From assembly GCA_910574745.1 (NCBI GenBank), contig CAJTCE010000018.1:14029-70372 (forward strand): a stretch of DNA of 56,344 bases. Reading direction: 5' to 3'. The stretch is from Lachnospiraceae bacterium. Its GTDB lineage: Bacteria; Bacillota; Clostridia; Lachnospirales; Lachnospiraceae. Each line of letters starts with the position of its first letter. Within the stretch, counting starts at the first letter, position 1. Made by a program: the position numbers and the translations under genes. The notes under the pieces are model-generated. The model saw only the letters and a program-made list of their open reading frames with translations, was not told the DNA's origin and did not search any database. This document shows, in pieces, positions 23,371 to 30,792 of this stretch.

Positions 23371-23763
23371 TTATTTCGCCTTTGGATATAATTCATCAAT
23401 GATATTTCCGAACGGGTCATCTTCCCCCGCCCCGCCTTTGTTCGATACGGGCGGTACATCATCAACGCCGGAGTCTTTCAAATCCGCTTCACGGTCATTT
23501 AAAAATTTGCTGCCCGCCTTTTTCTGTGCTGCCACCATCTGCATAGCAAACACCTCCGCACTTACAGGATTTTCATACTTTGCCTTGTCTGCCAAATCCT
23601 CATAACCCGGCAAAGTAATTTCATCAATCGCCTTTATCCTTGCCCTCTCTGCGTCTACTGCTGCCGTGTGGTCTGTTTCCCCTGTCTTTGCCGTTGCCAT
23701 AATCTCATTTTTGTAAGCGTCAGCAACTTCCGGGTGCTTAGTCTTAAACTCTTCCAATGTCAT
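23371..23763 (-). CDS. Nested scaffold protein inside the protease gene
   Basis: An internal ATG at 23763 (MTLEEFKTKHPEVADAYKNE) has a strong GGAGG eight bases upstream and is in the protease frame. The 130-residue product is helical and ends with the same C-terminus as the protease. This mirrors lambda C/Nu3, where the scaffold is translated from within the protease gene. Confidence 0.75.
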   Translation of the reverse strand: MTLEEFKTKHPEVADAYKNEIMATAKTGETDHTAAVDAERARIKAIDEITLPGYEDLADKAKYENPVSAEVFAMQMVAAQKKAGSKFLNDREADLKDSGVDDVPPVSNKGGAGEDDPFGNIIDELYPKAK

Positions 23764-24591
23764 TGTTTCGTCCTCCTTATCGTTTTTTACATTGGGTTTA
23801 TTATTATGGCTATTGGCATAGCCTAATAATCCTTTTGGCACTGTATGGAATGTGTTTAAATTGATTGGTACAGAATTTACAATAATTTTTTCTGCGTCCT
23901 CAACTTCCGTTTCAACCTCTGTAAGCATGACTGCAGTACAAAATCCGGCTTCCACGGCTTCCTCCCCTGTGTACCATGTTTCATCTGTCATAAGGCTTTT
24001 TATTTCGTCCTCTGACTTGTCCGTTACGGTCATGTAGCAATTAACAATAGATTGCTTGATTGTTTCCAGTTCGTCCGCAATCTTCTTTAATTCGTCTGCC
24101 TTGTAATATCCTAAAATCCCCGCTGCCGGGTCATGTATCATAAAGATACCGCCTACCGATATTTCGATAGAATCCCCTGCCATTGCTATAATTGTGGCAG
24201 CGCTCGCACACCAACCGTCTATTTTCACGGCTATATTTGCCTTGTGTTCTTTCAGCCTTGTATATATCGCTACCGCTGCGAACACATCTCCACCGCCCGA
24301 ATTGATACGCACGGTTATTTGTTCAACCTCGCCCATTGCTTTAAGGTCTTTGTTAAACTCTTTCGGGGTTATATCGTCCTCATACCATGAATACTCCGAT
24401 ATTTCCCCATACAATAAAAGTTCTGCCGTGTTTTCCTCTTCGTTTGCCGTGAAATTCCAAAACCTGTTTACCTCGTTTTTATTCCTCGGTTTTTTCCTCT
24501 TCTCCCCTGTCCTGTCCGTCAGCTTCTTTGTCTGGGTCTGTGTCTGATTCCTTACCTCCAGTATCCCCGGCATTAAATTCTTTCTTTGCAC
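23371..24591 (-). CDS. Head maturation protease (ClpP/S49-like) fused to scaffold
   Basis: 406 residues starting at GTG 24591, preceded by AAAGGAGGT inside the end of the portal gene. The protease domain (about 40-245) has EQITVRINSGGGDVFAAVAIY, the nucleophile Ser in GWCASAATI and the His in GGIFMIHDPA. A linker follows, then a helical scaffold part (about 277-406). It cleaves scaffold and itself during head maturation. The overlap with the portal gene is about 113 bases, unusually long. Confidence 0.9.
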   Translation of the reverse strand: MQRKNLMPGILEVRNQTQTQTKKLTDRTGEKRKKPRNKNEVNRFWNFTANEEENTAELLLYGEISEYSWYEDDITPKEFNKDLKAMGEVEQITVRINSGGGDVFAAVAIYTRLKEHKANIAVKIDGWCASAATIIAMAGDSIEISVGGIFMIHDPAAGILGYYKADELKKIADELETIKQSIVNCYMTVTDKSEDEIKSLMTDETWYTGEEAVEAGFCTAVMLTEVETEVEDAEKIIVNSVPINLNTFHTVPKGLLGYANSHNNKPNVKNDKEDETMTLEEFKTKHPEVADAYKNEIMATAKTGETDHTAAVDAERARIKAIDEITLPGYEDLADKAKYENPVSAEVFAMQMVAAQKKAGSKFLNDREADLKDSGVDDVPPVSNKGGAGEDDPFGNIIDELYPKAK

Positions 24592-26104
24592 TTCCTGTTA
24601 CCTCCTTTAGCAGTTTTTCCTCTCGTTTCCGCTGTTTCACATTCTTGTAAAAGTCTGTGCCTGTAAGTTCCGTTGCTTCTTTTTCCCTTGTGGAATAACC
24701 GCCCTGTACCCTTAATTCTGCTGCTTCAACCTCTTTTACCGGGTCAAGCTGCCCTGCACTCGGTCCATTCCATTCAGCGGAGCAATATGCGTCTTTGATA
24801 ATCGGGTCATTGAAAAAACCGGGTGCCTGTATCCTGCCTTTTGCCACCGCTTCACATAGCCACTCCTCATAAATCGGTTGGCAAAAATCAGCTATAAACC
24901 ATTCCCGGTACATCTTAATGACTTTGAAAAACTCCAAAATAGCGGCCCTTGACGCTGAATAATTGTTTGTAAACGCCATGATAAGTATTTCGTATGGAAT
25001 TTCTAACGCTGCGCCTATCTGCTTTATAACCGCCATAACAAAAGGGTCAAAATTGGCGTTGGGTCTGCCGGGGGTTGTCATGTTTGCTTTTTCCCCCTCG
25101 CCCAAATCAAAAACCGCCCCCGGTGCAAGTTCTATACTGTTTTCGTCCTCTGCGTCAACTTGCATTTCTTCCGGCACGACTTCTCCAAATGCCGTATCAT
25201 CACTTGCACTTTCCTTTTCGATAAACACCGTGACAAGTCCGCTTACTACTGCTGCCACAACTTCCGCTTCCGTGTACCGCCCCAACTGCTTTATCGTTTC
25301 AATTACAGGGGATAAAAAAGGAACGCCCCGGACTTGCCCGATACGCTCCCGATTCATAATATGCAATATGTTCTTTCTTCCTGTCCTGCTGCCGTATGCT
25401 TCCACCCTTGCCCATTCTCTAGGCTTCCTGTCCGTAAATGACAGGGGGTGGAATTTTGAAATATGATACGCCACCACTTCCCCGGCTTCGCTTTTTTCCA
25501 CGCCCTCACAAAATAAAGGGTTTACCGTTTCTTTGTCCGGGGTGCTTACCCTGTCAGCTTCGATAAGTTCTACCCTCAAATCGTATATACTGCCGGTCCT
25601 CTTCGTTGTTTTCATCAGTGCGAACGAATCCCCACTAAGCAAGGCATTAAGCAAAGCCAACTGTTGCAACTGATAAAAATTATCCAGTCTTTCCAAGTCG
25701 CAATTTGTAGAGTTCGCCCAATGTGCAAACTCCCTTTCTATTGTTTCCTCTAATTTCCTTGCTTCGTCCGGCGTTATGTTCAATATTTCCTCATTGATTG
25801 TACTTTTCAGCCGTAACCCTGTACCTACCGTGTTTGTCCTAAGCCGTTTTATTGCCCCTGTAGCAATGTTTGACCCTCCATAGTACAAATCCCTTGACCG
25901 TTGGCGTAAAGCGTCTATATTGTCCTCTATATCTTCCCTGTGGCTACCGCCCCCATGCGTCCAACCTATAACCGATTTCTTGACCGAATTTGCCCCATAG
26001 TTGCCGTATCCGCTGTTTACCATGCTTAGCCTTTTCCTTGCAACTTCCCTTTTCAATGCCTTTTCCGGGGAAACTGCCATTATTACCCTGTCTATCGGAT
26101 TCAA
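24479..26104 (-). CDS. Portal protein, lambda family
   Basis: 541 residues. Start taken as TTG at 26104 behind GGAGG; an in-frame ATG lies eight codons later. Signatures: DLYYGGSNIATGAIKRLRTNTVGTGL, LLNALLSGDSFALM, HIMNRERIGQVRGVPFLSPV and ALEIPYEILIMAFTNNYSASRAAILEF. The last 80 residues are acidic and disordered. It forms the dodecameric DNA gate. It is preceded by a separate late-promoter-like element and hairpin (26133-26224). Confidence 0.93.
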   Translation of the reverse strand: MNPIDRVIMAVSPEKALKREVARKRLSMVNSGYGNYGANSVKKSVIGWTHGGGSHREDIEDNIDALRQRSRDLYYGGSNIATGAIKRLRTNTVGTGLRLKSTINEEILNITPDEARKLEETIEREFAHWANSTNCDLERLDNFYQLQQLALLNALLSGDSFALMKTTKRTGSIYDLRVELIEADRVSTPDKETVNPLFCEGVEKSEAGEVVAYHISKFHPLSFTDRKPREWARVEAYGSRTGRKNILHIMNRERIGQVRGVPFLSPVIETIKQLGRYTEAEVVAAVVSGLVTVFIEKESASDDTAFGEVVPEEMQVDAEDENSIELAPGAVFDLGEGEKANMTTPGRPNANFDPFVMAVIKQIGAALEIPYEILIMAFTNNYSASRAAILEFFKVIKMYREWFIADFCQPIYEEWLCEAVAKGRIQAPGFFNDPIIKDAYCSAEWNGPSAGQLDPVKEVEAAELRVQGGYSTREKEATELTGTDFYKNVKQRKREEKLLKEVTGSAKKEFNAGDTGGKESDTDPDKEADGQDRGEEEKTEE

Positions 26105-26132
26105 ACCGCCCTAACCTCCTTTCCGACTGCAT

Positions 26133-26187
26133 AAAAATAGCACCCTCGGAAAATACAACGTATTTCCTTTGGTGCTTCTGCTATTTT
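26133..26187 (-). terminator. Leader hairpin downstream of late promoter 2
   Basis: Arms 26133-26156 and 26160-26187 pair over most of their length around a GTT loop, and TTTTT follows on the minus strand. Since it sits directly after the promoter-like element, it would be the first structure made on that transcript: a promoter-proximal terminator or leader structure. Confidence 0.65.
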
Positions 26188-26189
26188 AT

Positions 26190-26224
26190 ATAATAACATA
26201 AAAAAGCGGGCAATGGTGGGCAAT
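26190..26224 (-). promoter_or_regulatory. Candidate late promoter 2 (before portal)
   Basis: On the minus strand: ATTGCCC, three bases, ATTGCCC, twelve bases, then TATTAT. The two heptamers are one helical turn apart. No TTGACA is present, so an activator bound to the heptamers is implied. The same layout occurs at 29910-29944. Confidence 0.65.
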
Positions 26225-26236
26225 CTTTCAAAAAAT

Positions 26237-26473
26237 TTATAAATCCCTCGGCACAACCCTGTAAACCCTGTTTCTGCCCTTTCTTTTGGCTATATTCTCT
26301 AATGCCTGTACCTTATTGCTCCAATACTCTATCTGCTTGCGTATTTCGCCCAAATTTGCCCTTGTAAACGACTTACCGCCAATCGTGTAGGATTGATTGA
26401 TTGCAACCTCGCTTTCGGCTTCTAGCCACATTTCCAAGTGTTTTTTTGCTGTTTCTAATGTTATTGCTGCCAT
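26237..26473 (-). CDS. gpW-like head-tail joining protein
   Basis: 78 residues: AITLETAKKHLEMWLEAESEVAINQSYTIGGKSFTRANLGEIRKQIEYW (quoted in part) with a basic end. Small gpW/DUF6148-type proteins always sit between large terminase and portal and are part of the neck. The ATG overlaps the terminase stop. Confidence 0.85.
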   Translation of the reverse strand: MAAITLETAKKHLEMWLEAESEVAINQSYTIGGKSFTRANLGEIRKQIEYWSNKVQALENIAKRKGRNRVYRVVPRDL

Positions 26474-28320
26474 TATAATATACCTCCGCTTCTGCTTCCC
26501 CTGCGTTTTCTTGTCTTTTTCGGGGGTGTCTGTGTTCCTGTTTCTTTCTTTGGCGGTTCTTTGAGGGTCAAGCCTGTCAGTTCTATAGCTGCCTGTGCGT
26601 AATTTCTACAGTCTAACGGCTCATTCCTCTTTGTTTCGCCTGTCAGTTCCCATACAAAATACGGTCTGCCTTTTTTATACTTTAGTACCTGTTTTTCCGC
26701 TGTCAGTCCTTTGAAATAATCTTCATCATACCCCCTTATGTATCCGTTTTCATCTTTTGGAAAATGACAGTATCCGGGTCCCTCCTCTTCAATCTGCAAT
26801 CTCTGTAATAACAGGCTCTTCCCTGTATCCACGCCCAACGTAAACAAATACGCCTGTTCTCTGTTGTTTTTTGTCGGCTTCGGTATATACGGTTTTGCAG
26901 TACCCTCATTGCCTCCCCTTATTGCGTATACGCCCCTTGCCGTCCGTGCCTTACAGAATTTACATACTTGATTAAAGAAATGCCCCTGTGTATCCATACA
27001 GGCCCGCAGTATCCTCATTTCCGTACCGTCTGCCTTTTTAAATTTCTGTAGCAGAAATTCATCTAACCGTTTCCATACTTCCGGCTGTTTCAAATCGCCG
27101 TAAATCCGTTTGTAAACGATTCCATAGGATTCATGCCCTACGCCCCAACCTACAACCTCAATTTCAAATCTATCATCTTGCGTATCTATCCCGGCTGTCA
27201 GTGCTATTACTTCGTCCGGCACTTCACAACGGTATTTCTCACGCCGTTTTAATAAATCGTCCTTACTTGCCTTTTCGCCGTCCTCTTCCCATGTCTGCCC
27301 TAACTCGGTATTTACCCATGATTTCATCAATTCAACATTGCCTTTTTTAACCGCTGCGTCAGCTTCGATAAATCCCTTTACGATTTTATCCCAACCAAAA
27401 AAAGTTGACGCTAAAGAATTGAAATGAAAACCCCTTACTTTTCTTTTCGGGTATTTCGCTATATATCTGCCCTCGTTAAAATGGTCTTTCCATTCTACCT
27501 CCGAATGGATAACCCCACATTTTGCACAAGCATAAGTAACGCTTTCTACTTCCCCGTCAGCGTCAACCTTGTAAGTAAGGTTGCCCCATTCCAACGGCTG
27601 AAGCTCTCCGCAACTCGGACACGGTACGTTCCATTCTTCCATTGTTGAATGTTCGTACTCCATTTCTATACGGCTTGCCCCTTTTATTGTCGGTGTGCTT
27701 GTGTCTACTTCTTTGCGATTCCAGTATGTAGTTAAACGCTTTCCGGCTAAAATAAGCGGGTCCCCCTCTGCCCCTGCCGTTGGCGGGTATGCGTCTATTT
27801 CATCTGCCAACAATACACGGATTGGACGGCTTCTAAGTTCTGTCGGGGAGTTTGCCCCTGTCATTGTGATACGACCGCCCGGAAAAGACTTTTTAAAAAT
27901 CGTGTTTCCGCTTGTCCGGCTCTTCTCATTGATTTTATCTTTTAATGCCGGGGTATCCCTTACCATTGGCATTAGCCTATCTTTGCTTAGGGTTTCCGCA
28001 AGGCTCAATGTCGGCTGCATACACAACATTGTACAGGGGTCATAGTGCATATAATAACCGATTGTATTTAATAAAAAAGCGTCTGTTTTTCCCATTTGTG
28101 CAGCAGACATTACCACGACTTTTTCAACGGATATATCGGTTATAGCGTCCATTATTTCCCGCTGCCACGGTGCTTTATCCGTATGCCAACGCCCTCCCTT
28201 GCTTCCCGATTCAGAGGAAAGACGGCGGTATTTATCTGCCCATTGTGATAATGTAAGGTCTGGGGGCGGTTCTAATACCTTGAATATATCTTTGAAAAGG
28301 TTAATCGTTTCCCTCTTCAT
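26473..28320 (-). CDS. Terminase large subunit, lambda GpA family
   Basis: ATG at 28320 has AAGGAGG upstream and is preferred to the TTG at 28353; 615 residues. ATPase: LSSESGSKGGRWHTDKAPWQ, Walker A variant SAAQMGKTDAF, Walker B RVLLADEIDAYP. A zinc-binding insert has CPSC and CAKC. Nuclease: TAGIDTQDDRFEIEVVGW. It translocates and cuts DNA during packaging; GpA-type enzymes usually make cohesive ends. Confidence 0.93.
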   Translation of the reverse strand: MKRETINLFKDIFKVLEPPPDLTLSQWADKYRRLSSESGSKGGRWHTDKAPWQREIMDAITDISVEKVVVMSAAQMGKTDAFLLNTIGYYMHYDPCTMLCMQPTLSLAETLSKDRLMPMVRDTPALKDKINEKSRTSGNTIFKKSFPGGRITMTGANSPTELRSRPIRVLLADEIDAYPPTAGAEGDPLILAGKRLTTYWNRKEVDTSTPTIKGASRIEMEYEHSTMEEWNVPCPSCGELQPLEWGNLTYKVDADGEVESVTYACAKCGVIHSEVEWKDHFNEGRYIAKYPKRKVRGFHFNSLASTFFGWDKIVKGFIEADAAVKKGNVELMKSWVNTELGQTWEEDGEKASKDDLLKRREKYRCEVPDEVIALTAGIDTQDDRFEIEVVGWGVGHESYGIVYKRIYGDLKQPEVWKRLDEFLLQKFKKADGTEMRILRACMDTQGHFFNQVCKFCKARTARGVYAIRGGNEGTAKPYIPKPTKNNREQAYLFTLGVDTGKSLLLQRLQIEEEGPGYCHFPKDENGYIRGYDEDYFKGLTAEKQVLKYKKGRPYFVWELTGETKRNEPLDCRNYAQAAIELTGLTLKEPPKKETGTQTPPKKTRKRRGSRSGGIL

Positions 28321-28798
28321 CTTCCTGTATTTCCTCCTTAAAAATTTCCTCAAAATTAGATAACTCTGCCAACGCTTCTTTTATCTTTGTATTGAGGTAT
28401 AAAAAAATCTTTGCCTTATCCGTCATGGTTGCTAGTTTGTCTGCCTCCTCTGCCGGAATTGCGCTTAGACGGCTCTTAAAATTTATCAGCGTGGCAGACA
28501 TTATTTTTTTTACATCCTCTGCCTTGTGCAGTTCCCCACGCTTCAACGCCAAATCCAACTCCTCATTAAGACGCTTTGCCTTTGTCAGCTTTGCCCTCTC
28601 TTCGTTTAGGTCTACCGCCTCCTCCGTTTCCGGGTTTCGGTCCCTCAAATATCTTATATAGGCGTGGTTGGCTTCTGTCAGCGAATACAATTTTGTTTCG
28701 CCTACGGTCTGCAACACCCCCTTGCTTGTCAGCCGTTCAACATTCTTAGGGGTCATATCAAGAAATTTTGCAACCGCATTTTTATCATATAGTTTCAA
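28301..28798 (-). CDS. Terminase small subunit, Nu1-like
   Basis: 165 residues. An N-terminal winged-helix DNA-binding part (KNAVAKFLDMTPKNVERLTSKGVL, ANHAYIRYLRDR) and a helical dimerisation part (KRLNEELDLALKRGELHKAEDVKKIM). This is the pattern of gpNu1, the usual partner of GpA. It overlaps the large terminase start. A second terminase-small-like gene lies upstream (28957-29760). Confidence 0.85.
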   Translation of the reverse strand: MKLYDKNAVAKFLDMTPKNVERLTSKGVLQTVGETKLYSLTEANHAYIRYLRDRNPETEEAVDLNEERAKLTKAKRLNEELDLALKRGELHKAEDVKKIMSATLINFKSRLSAIPAEEADKLATMTDKAKIFLYLNTKIKEALAELSNFEEIFKEEIQEDEEGND

Positions 28799-28956
28799 AA
28801 ATCCTACCCCCTTAAAAAAATTTCCGGCATTTTGGAAGTCGATTTTTCCCCCGGAGGCTAGGCAAGTTTTGGGGTCACGGCACCCGCAAGCCGTTCAGAC
28901 GGCTTACAGTACCTTTGACCGCTTGCCCTCATGCCGTGGTGTTCGCCCTCTCTTTG
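28799..28956. other. Noncoding gap in terminase region, possible packaging site
   Basis: 158 bases without a gene, between the two small-terminase-like genes. It contains a perfect hairpin, AAGCCG-TTCAGA-CGGCTT (about 28888-28905), and G/C-rich blocks. cos or pac sites commonly lie at the small terminase gene, so this is a candidate; no direct evidence. Confidence 0.4.
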
Positions 28957-29760
28957 TCACTCTTCCATGCCCTCATGCTCTTCGTTGTCCTTGTATGTAT
29001 CGTCTATCTCGCCTGTATCCGGGTCAACGTCATACACACCGCTTGCCTTTTGTTTCATCAGTGTGTAGCGTCTTTCCTCTAGGCTTATTCTTCTTTGCTC
29101 TAACTCATACGACTTGATAGAATCCAGTAGCTTTATTATGCGTCCGTGTATCTTGTTTAGTTCTGCTTCTAGCTTCATTGCCCTTTCAAATGCTGATGAT
29201 TTAATGGTTGTTTCCATAGCCACATCTAACGGCGGTTTACTGCTGCCCTCTGTATTTTCCCCTGTGTATGTGCCGTATGGGTCATTATCCTCCGCCTTTT
29301 TCGGTGTACGCATTTCTACAACCCTGTCAACGAATAATTCCCCTGTGTCGTTGCTGTTAAGTTCTGCTATCCGTTTCTTTAGGTCATTTTCCTTTGCTAT
29401 AAGCGTCTGCAATTCCCTTAGCATATTTTCCGTTGTATCAAGCGTAACCGATTCTATCAGCTTCTTTTCCTCTTCTGTCAGTTCGTCAAAATACACCGTG
29501 CTATATGCGCCGTGTGTCTGTGCGTTCTTATTGCGTGGGGGTGCGCCGTGTCCTTTGGCGTTTTGGTTGCCTTTCTGCGCCCCCTGTTTTTTCGGCTTGT
29601 TTTCAAGTGCTTCTTTCCACTTATCCATACATTTCCATTTTGCTATCTTTGCTGAATCAACGCCCAACGCCTCCGCTATTTCGGGGTTTTTTGCCAATCC
29701 GTCAGAATCTAAAAATATCTGCTTTGCCTTTTCCCTCTTTTCGTCCTTTTTCCGTGGCAT
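28957..29760 (-). CDS. Terminase small-subunit-like protein (PBSX/XtmA type)
   Basis: ATG at 29760 follows GGAGG; 267 residues. It has an N-terminal HTH (KQIFLDSDGLAKNPEIAEALGVDSAKIAKWK), then GAQKGNQNAKGHGAPPRNKNAQTHG, the Gly/Asn/Lys stretch typical of PBSX-type small terminases, a helical middle and a Glu-rich end. It is the first gene after candidate late promoter 1. The presence of both this and a Nu1-like protein before one GpA is uncommon; one may act at a different step. Confidence 0.75.
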   Translation of the reverse strand: MPRKKDEKREKAKQIFLDSDGLAKNPEIAEALGVDSAKIAKWKCMDKWKEALENKPKKQGAQKGNQNAKGHGAPPRNKNAQTHGAYSTVYFDELTEEEKKLIESVTLDTTENMLRELQTLIAKENDLKKRIAELNSNDTGELFVDRVVEMRTPKKAEDNDPYGTYTGENTEGSSKPPLDVAMETTIKSSAFERAMKLEAELNKIHGRIIKLLDSIKSYELEQRRISLEERRYTLMKQKASGVYDVDPDTGEIDDTYKDNEEHEGMEE

Positions 29761-29850
29761 GGTATCCCTCCTTTGTTTGTTTTTCCATTTCCCGGAGTTC
29801 CATTCCCCCGGAATTACCGCATTTTTGCAGAATTTCAAAAATACAGTGCG

Positions 29851-29890
29851 AAAAGGCAGCGGGATTTTATCAATAATCCTGCTGCCCTTT
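29851..29890 (-). terminator. Leader hairpin downstream of late promoter 1
   Basis: AAAGGGCAGCAGGAT and ATCCCGCTGCCTTTT pair at 14 of 15 positions around a 10-base loop and run into TTTT on the minus strand. It begins about 20 bases after the -10 element, like the hairpin at 26133-26187. Confidence 0.65.
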
Positions 29891-29909
29891 CATTCCTTTT
29901 CACGTTACT

Positions 29910-29944
29910 ATCATACCATAAAAAATCGGGCAATGGTGGGCAAT
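29910..29944 (-). promoter_or_regulatory. Candidate late promoter 1 (before terminase)
   Basis: On the minus strand: ATTGCCC (29944-29938), three bases, ATTGCCC (29934-29928), twelve bases, TATGAT (29915-29910). The element starts three bases after the stop of the sigma-like gene and shares about 30 bases with 26190-26224. Confidence 0.65.
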
Positions 29945-29946
29945 CT

Positions 29947-30426
29947 TTACTGTAAATTCTCTTTAATAATTTTGCTTCGTGATACAATCCTATTCCTTGC
30001 TAATTTTTCGCCCAAGACTTTTAAGGCTTCGCACCTTATATTTTTGGCGTGGCGCACACTGTAGCCTATTTCTTCCCCTATCTGGTCCCATTTCTTCCCC
30101 TGTAGGTATAATCCACATATGATTACTTTGTGAAGTGCCGATAATGAGGAAATTTCCTTGAAAATCTGTGTCCTAAGTTTCTTTAATTCCTCAATCCGGC
30201 TTTTTAAGGCTTCTACACGTTCCCTTGTGTCCGTTTCTGCCAATTTCATAGCAAGCAAAGCCGTACTATCGCCTAATTTGTTGCCGTGTGGCATACCGTC
30301 ATATTCAACCGCCCCTAACGGATTATATCCAGCTTCGTACTGCTCTAGCCACTCGCCCGCTACTTTAATATCCAAGTCAATCCACTTGTAAAACTTTAAT
30401 ATTGCTTCCACTTCCGAATTTTTCAT
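29947..30426 (-). CDS. Phage sigma-70-region-4-like late regulator (ArpU/DUF1492 type)
   Basis: ATG at 30426 behind AGGAGG; 159 residues. The N-terminal half is helical (EAILKFYKWIDLDIKVAGEWLEQYE). The C-terminal half has a sigma region 4 pattern: LSALHKVIICGLYLQGKKWDQIGEEIGYSVRHAKNIRCEALKVLG, quoted in part. Such proteins control late transcription in Firmicutes phages. The gene ends three bases before candidate late promoter 1, the classic place for a late activator, so it is the best candidate to read the ATTGCCC repeats. Confidence 0.75.
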   Translation of the reverse strand: MKNSEVEAILKFYKWIDLDIKVAGEWLEQYEAGYNPLGAVEYDGMPHGNKLGDSTALLAMKLAETDTRERVEALKSRIEELKKLRTQIFKEISSLSALHKVIICGLYLQGKKWDQIGEEIGYSVRHAKNIRCEALKVLGEKLARNRIVSRSKIIKENLQ

Positions 30427-30443
30427 AGTATGCAATCCTCCTA

Positions 30444-30782
30444 TTATGGCGGTCTGTATTTTTCCTGCCATTTGATATTTGCTTTTGCCTGTTTTTGCGT
30501 TATCCGTTTAATACTGCTGCCGTGCCGGGTCCCCCTGTTCCTACAGGGTTCGCAAATATCTTGTGATACCTCTGTGAACGCTTGCCCCAACGCCTGTAAA
30601 ACGTCCTGCAAGCTATCCACTAACATATCAAAGGATTGCAATAGCTGATTCAATGAATCGCACGTTGTTTTTATATCCATTCCAGTACAGGCAGACAGGG
30701 CAGCTATAACCGCCCTTGTACTATCTGCTGCCACCTGCCCACCTACAAATAAAATACCCTCCTTATACTCAAACTGGCCCAT
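30444..30782 (-). CDS. Hypothetical phage protein
   Basis: 112 residues. Helical N-terminal two-thirds (MDIKTTCDSLNQLLQSFDMLVDSLQDVLQALGQAF) then a basic end with CEPC and RITQKQAKANIKWQEKYRPP. Family not recognised. It lies between parB and the late regulator and is probably part of the same operon. Confidence 0.55.
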   Translation of the reverse strand: MGQFEYKEGILFVGGQVAADSTRAVIAALSACTGMDIKTTCDSLNQLLQSFDMLVDSLQDVLQALGQAFTEVSQDICEPCRNRGTRHGSSIKRITQKQAKANIKWQEKYRPP

Positions 30783-30792
30783 AATGCACCGC

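Noticed and set aside
29114-30064. A 316-residue plus-strand open frame
   Set aside because: It lies opposite the small terminase and sigma-like genes, has Ser/Phe-rich composition typical of antisense frames and no ribosome site.
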